Below are positions 21,915 to 25,322 of a stretch of DNA of 25,322 bases, piece after piece (position 1 is the first letter of the stretch; each line of letters starts with the position of its first letter). The notes under the pieces were generated by a model. That model was given only the letters and a program-made list of their open reading frames with translations, had not been told where the DNA came from and did no database searches. A program made the position numbers and the translations under genes. Source of the DNA: Paraglomus occultum (lineage: Eukaryota > Glomeromycota > Glomeromycetes > Paraglomerales > Paraglomeraceae); contig CAJVPJ010000434.1 in the NCBI GenBank assembly GCA_910592205.1, positions 1 through 25,322 of the forward strand, given 5' to 3'.

Positions 21915-22634
21915 TTATGGCAGGTATGCAAAAAGCATCTTGATGGATTATGGGGCTAGGTGACATAAAACGGTTCCACGTGGTTTTTGAAAAACTCTGC
22001 ACACGACTTACAAAACTCAATTGCTGCGACAAGTGATTATGACCAGTTTTGTTTCCTTATATAGACCAAAACAAAAGCTTTTTATCGTTATATTATAGAT
22101 CCATAGATAGTTGTCAGATTTATTGTTCCCGATAAGGGTTACTGGTTTAATCAGGATTATGATGATTCGTCATTATTAATTATGGAGGAGAGGGACAATT
22201 TATTTTATTAATTTTGACAGGTCTACCGAAGTTATACACATGTGCATGCTGCTAATATGGCATTGGAATTTTGTCTACATATTAATGAAACCACTAAAAA
22301 TTTGCGCCATTGTTAAATCTAACGCTGTAGATGGGAAAACTCTTACACAATATACTGAAAAACGACATATTAACTATGTGGTTATTCTAAAGAATTCCGT
22401 TGATGACATATCAGCGTCCATCAAAATTAGGACTAGTCCATCTTGAAATTGATTTCACGTGACGGGTTCCGATACCGAAAAACCCGTAGTATGTAGATTG
22501 ATTGAACCAAAATTTTTTCTGATGATCTCCATTATGTACAGATGATACCTTATTTCCGCACTCGGTGTCTTACATCAAAAAGTACATTCCTGCCCATTCC
22601 CAGACAGTACCTGAAGACAAGATTATTTAGAACT

Positions 22635-24245
22635 ATGGCGGGAAATCAACAACACAAGCTTTGTATGGTGCCAGGTACGGAAAAGACATTCGAAACGAAA
22701 TAATTATAATGTGGAGATATAACACCATTTATGTAATAGGTCCAATTGAGTTTCATGAGGATGTTCTCACAGCATTATCCACGCCTTCACATTCTCATGT
22801 CTCGCCTGATTTTATTCCTGTGTTTGGAGAATGCTTTGGACTTTTAAGGAAGCTTCTGTTTACTGAGAAAGGCCAACCATTTATTGTGGCTGGTTCTGGC
22901 ACACTTGGATGGGATATGGTAGCTTCAAATCTGGTTGAGCAAGGTGAAGATGCTTTGGTACTGAATTCCGGATATTTTGGCGATTCATTCACAGCTTGGT
23001 GAGTATTATAAATAGACTAAAAAATATTGTTTACAACTGCTTTTTGAACGCGTTGTTCGATTATATATAGTCTTAAAACATACGGTGCGAAAGTGACCCA
23101 AGTTCATGCTGAAATTGGAGATCGTCCTACAATTGAGAGCATACACGAAGCACTTTCCCAAAATACGTTCAAGATCGTCACTATTACACATGTCGATACG
23201 TCCACGGGAGTACTTTCAGACATCAAAGCCATATCTGAGCTTGTACATAAGAAATCTCCTAACACGCTGGTTGTTGTTGATGGTGTATGCTCAGTTGGCT
23301 GCGAAGAAATCCGCATGGATGAATGGGGGCTGGATGTTGTAATGAGTGCGAGCCAGAAAGCAATCGGCGTGCCACCAGGATTGTCTATTCTAGTAGCAAG
23401 CGAAAGAGCCATAGTAAGCCAAGCCCTCACCAAACCTCGAAATTTATTGGGCATGATATGCAGTCATATAATTTTACATTAACTACATCACAGGACGTAT
23501 TCAAAAACAGAAAGAGTCCTGTCACTAGTTATTACGCCTCTTGGCATAATTGGCTTCCAAGTAGGTTATAAATCTTTTACTGTGTCGACCTCTGTGATGC
23601 TTGCCGTATTAATGTTTTACCATAACAAACAAATCCGATAGTCATGAATGCATACGAAGCGAAAAGGCCATCCTATTTTGCTACGCCTCCAGTCCAATTG
23701 ATCTATGGTCTCCATACGAGCTTGAAGCAGTTAACAGCCACCTCGCTTGAGGCTCGCTTTGAACAGCATAAAACAGTCAGTGACATGATTAAACGTACGT
23801 TCGATGAGTTGGGACTGAAGATGGTATGTGGAGTACAAGATGTCATTCTTGCTTGTTGATCTGAAACTTACTGAATCGCATGATTCTAACATTGTTACTT
23901 GTTGATCAAGCTACCAAAATCTCTAGACATGGCAGCCCATGGCATGACGGCAGCATATTATCCAGAAGGCATACAAGGTCTTGATCTTCTTCGTAAGATG
24001 TCGGCGCACAACATTGTAGCTGCTGGCGGTTTGCATAAAGCCATCGCTTCAAAATATTTTAGAATTGGGTAAGCATATGTTACGTCTTGTTAACTCTCAA
24101 TGACTTGCTAAATATTTAATTATTCTCTATCAATACTCATAGGCATATGGGTATTAGTGTGGTCGAGAGTGAACGCCAACATATTCAGCAAGTATTGGAT
24201 GCTTTAAAAGCCAGCTTGCATGAGTTGGGATACAAAAAAGCATGA
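22635..24245 (+). CDS. AGX1: Alanine-glyoxylate aminotransferase, seven exons
   Basis: Exons 22635-22674, 22740-22998, 23071-23413, 23494-23560, 23642-23823, 23911-24068 and 24143-24245 give 383 residues, about the length of yeast Agx1. All six introns are 65-87 nt, GT-AG and in phase. Landmarks are KLCMVPGPIEFHEDVL across splice 1, SGSGTLGWDMVA-type GSGTLGWD for the phosphate cup, VVVDGVCS (Asp170, pyridine nitrogen) and SASQKAIGVPPG (Lys196, PLP Schiff-base lysine). Further on are YFATPPVQLIYGL and FRIGHMG (Arg348, substrate carboxylate). It is a fold-type I, class V PLP enzyme converting glyoxylate and alanine to glycine and pyruvate. No presequence is visible and the C-terminus (GYKKA) lacks a peroxisomal SKL-type signal, so it is probably cytosolic. 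It is divergent from the synthetase gene and convergent with the phosphatase gene. Confidence 0.95.
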
Positions 24246-24381
24246 AAACTGGCAAAATTGCGGCGAATGGAATGTAATGATAAATAATAGTAATTACAGT
24301 CTATGATATAGTATCTCAGAATACTAAAAGAGCAACATCGGTCCTATTGGGTCATTCTTTTCATACATAGTAGAGTCTTGC
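24246..24381. other. Shared 3' region of convergent genes
   Basis: 136 bp separate the stop codons of the aminotransferase (+) and the 5-phosphatase (-). It is AT-rich, contains ATAAATAA-like polyadenylation candidates at about 24281-24289, and leaves little room for non-overlapping 3' untranslated regions. Confidence 0.5.
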
Positions 24382-25322
24382 TTATTTTTCGTTGGGAGCA
24401 AGTATTGATTCAGAAAACTCGCCTTGAGAAGACTCCGTATTATCCAACAACTTTGTTGTAGCAGATGTCGCTTCAGCAGCATCACCTGCACGAAAGAGCA
24501 ATCCCCATTCAGAAGCTGAACAATGCAGTTAACTATTCTGATATACTAACCTTCACTCGTCGAGCTAGTAACATCACAAGGGCCTAAAACTATAAGATTA
24601 GACTCGATATTAAAAATTCTGTAAAAAAAAACCTAAACACTTACAATCTGTCCCGATTTCTTCGGAAATCGCCAATGACTCGGTTCCCTCTTTCACGGCT
24701 ATTTGCGAGGTTTCAATTTCAGTAACCTCGACAGTTAACTTCTTCTTTGTATACAGTTCTTCTTTTATCCGCTCCTTCGCCAATTCGTCATATTTGGTAA
24801 TCTACACGAAGTAACAAGTTAAAAAAGCATGTCATATTTTTTTTGCAAACCAAGTCATTATTATTATTATATCTCACCTCAATGCTGAATAATGCCAACA
24901 CTGCATGATAACAAAGGCAGTGAGAATCAAAAGTTGCATTTAGCAATCTTTAACAAATGATTAAATTATGTACCGGGTCTATGGTCAGAAATACGTATCT
25001 CAGCTCGTGAATATCGTTTCAATTGTATCTACATTGATAAATTAAATAAGTTCGCGTTATGCGAAAGACGTGTTGTCATGATAGATAAGGTAAGCACTCT
25101 TACATTCTTTCCACGGAATAAAATTCTATCTGTCCAGGCTGGTATGCGATTCTTCTCGCTTTCGTACAAATAGAGTTGGCTAGTGCTCATAAACAGAGTT
25201 CTTTTATCTTCATGCTTAACTTTACCTTGTGTCGTAATTATCGGTTCCGTTGTCGTATTTGTAAGTAGGCATGAAATTGATATCTCCTTCGTTAAAGTCA
25301 GCAAACGCTGCTTTACATGCTT
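24382..25322 (-). CDS. Inositol polyphosphate 5-phosphatase, C-terminal part (cut by window edge)
   Basis: Exons (coding order) 25322-25226 (incomplete at 5'), 25158-25104, 25028-24974, 24900-24878, 24801-24645, 24583-24551 and 24485-24382 encode the last 173 residues. The catalytic domain ends with [21 protein letters not shown], joined by splicing to [16 protein letters not shown] (the PAWTDRIL motif) and to [14 protein letters not shown] (the SDHRPV motif with a catalytic His). These two motifs define the Mg-dependent 5-phosphatases that remove the 5-phosphate from PI(4,5)P2 and inositol phosphates. The first motif (WxGDxNYR) lies outside the window. TYKYD...YDTSEK is most like the synaptojanin/Inp51-53 group. 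After the domain comes a Lys/Glu helix ([21 protein letters not shown]) and an acidic Ser/Thr-rich tail ending APNEK. Exon 24878-24900 is a 23-nt microexon, and exon 24551-24583 has a second possible acceptor 6 nt upstream. Confidence 0.9.

Larger units (their letters stand above)
19813..22634. other. Repeat- and relic-rich intergenic region
   Basis: About 2.8 kb between the divergent synthetase and aminotransferase genes. Apart from the separately listed repeat, membrane-tail frame and Fanzor-like remnant, it has a G/C homopolymer (C run at 20138-20147), a near-palindrome CCGGA...TCCGG (20657-20677) and a 68-codon frame (22240-22446) that I do not recognise. The aminotransferase promoter must lie at its right end, but no clear TATA box is visible. 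Confidence 0.6.

Noticed and set aside
22240-22446. 68-codon plus-strand frame upstream of the aminotransferase
   Set aside because: It looks mildly protein-like, but no splice path links it to the aminotransferase, whose own first exon and ATG fit the family exactly.

Overview
The window looks like nuclear DNA of an AT-rich, intron-rich filamentous fungus. The best guess is an arbuscular-mycorrhizal fungus (Glomeromycotina, Rhizophagus-like). The reasons are spliceosomal GT-AG introns of 65-270 nt in every gene, a methyltransferase of the kind that is greatly expanded in Rhizophagus, a decayed Fanzor/TnpB-like reading frame, and long gene-free tracts full of decayed repeats. The lineage is an inference from remembered family resemblance, not a database result. 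Five protein-coding genes were rebuilt exon by exon; at every junction the GT-AG borders, the reading phase and the expected protein family agree. Layout: (1) 1-9577 has no convincing gene. It holds a 30-bp repeat with an LTR-like context (2231-2610), a CACC/GGTGG inverted repeat (2934-3023), three tandem copies of a ~175-bp unit (3141-3705), pogo/Tigger-like terminal relics (3936-6733) and a 35-bp hairpin minisatellite (5253-5347). (2) 9578-11088 (+) is a four-exon SAM-dependent methyltransferase with a TATA box and a myristoylation-like N-terminus. (3) 11089-14477 is intergenic. (4) 14478-16328 (-) is a three-exon mitochondrial methyltransferase of the MidA/NDUFAF7 (DUF185) superfamily, preceded by three TNATTGGT (CCAAT/HAP-type) boxes. 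(5) 16805-19812 (-) is cytosolic-type glutaminyl-tRNA synthetase in eight exons, including a 23-nt microexon. (6) 19813-22634 is a relic zone: a degenerate ~90-120-bp repeat, a broken coiled-coil/membrane-tail frame and a frameshifted Fanzor/TnpB-like RuvC remnant. (7) 22635-24245 (+) is alanine-glyoxylate aminotransferase in seven exons. (8) 24382-25322 (-) is the C-terminal part of a synaptojanin/INP-type inositol polyphosphate 5-phosphatase; it runs off the right edge and has its own 23-nt microexon. The intact genes are housekeeping functions (translation, glyoxylate/glycine metabolism, mitochondrial protein methylation, phosphoinositide turnover) with no sign of forming one pathway or cluster. 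The aminotransferase and phosphatase genes converge with 136 bp between stop codons. The synthetase and the DUF185 gene lie head-to-tail 476 bp apart. I see no tRNA, rRNA or CRISPR array and no intact mobile element.
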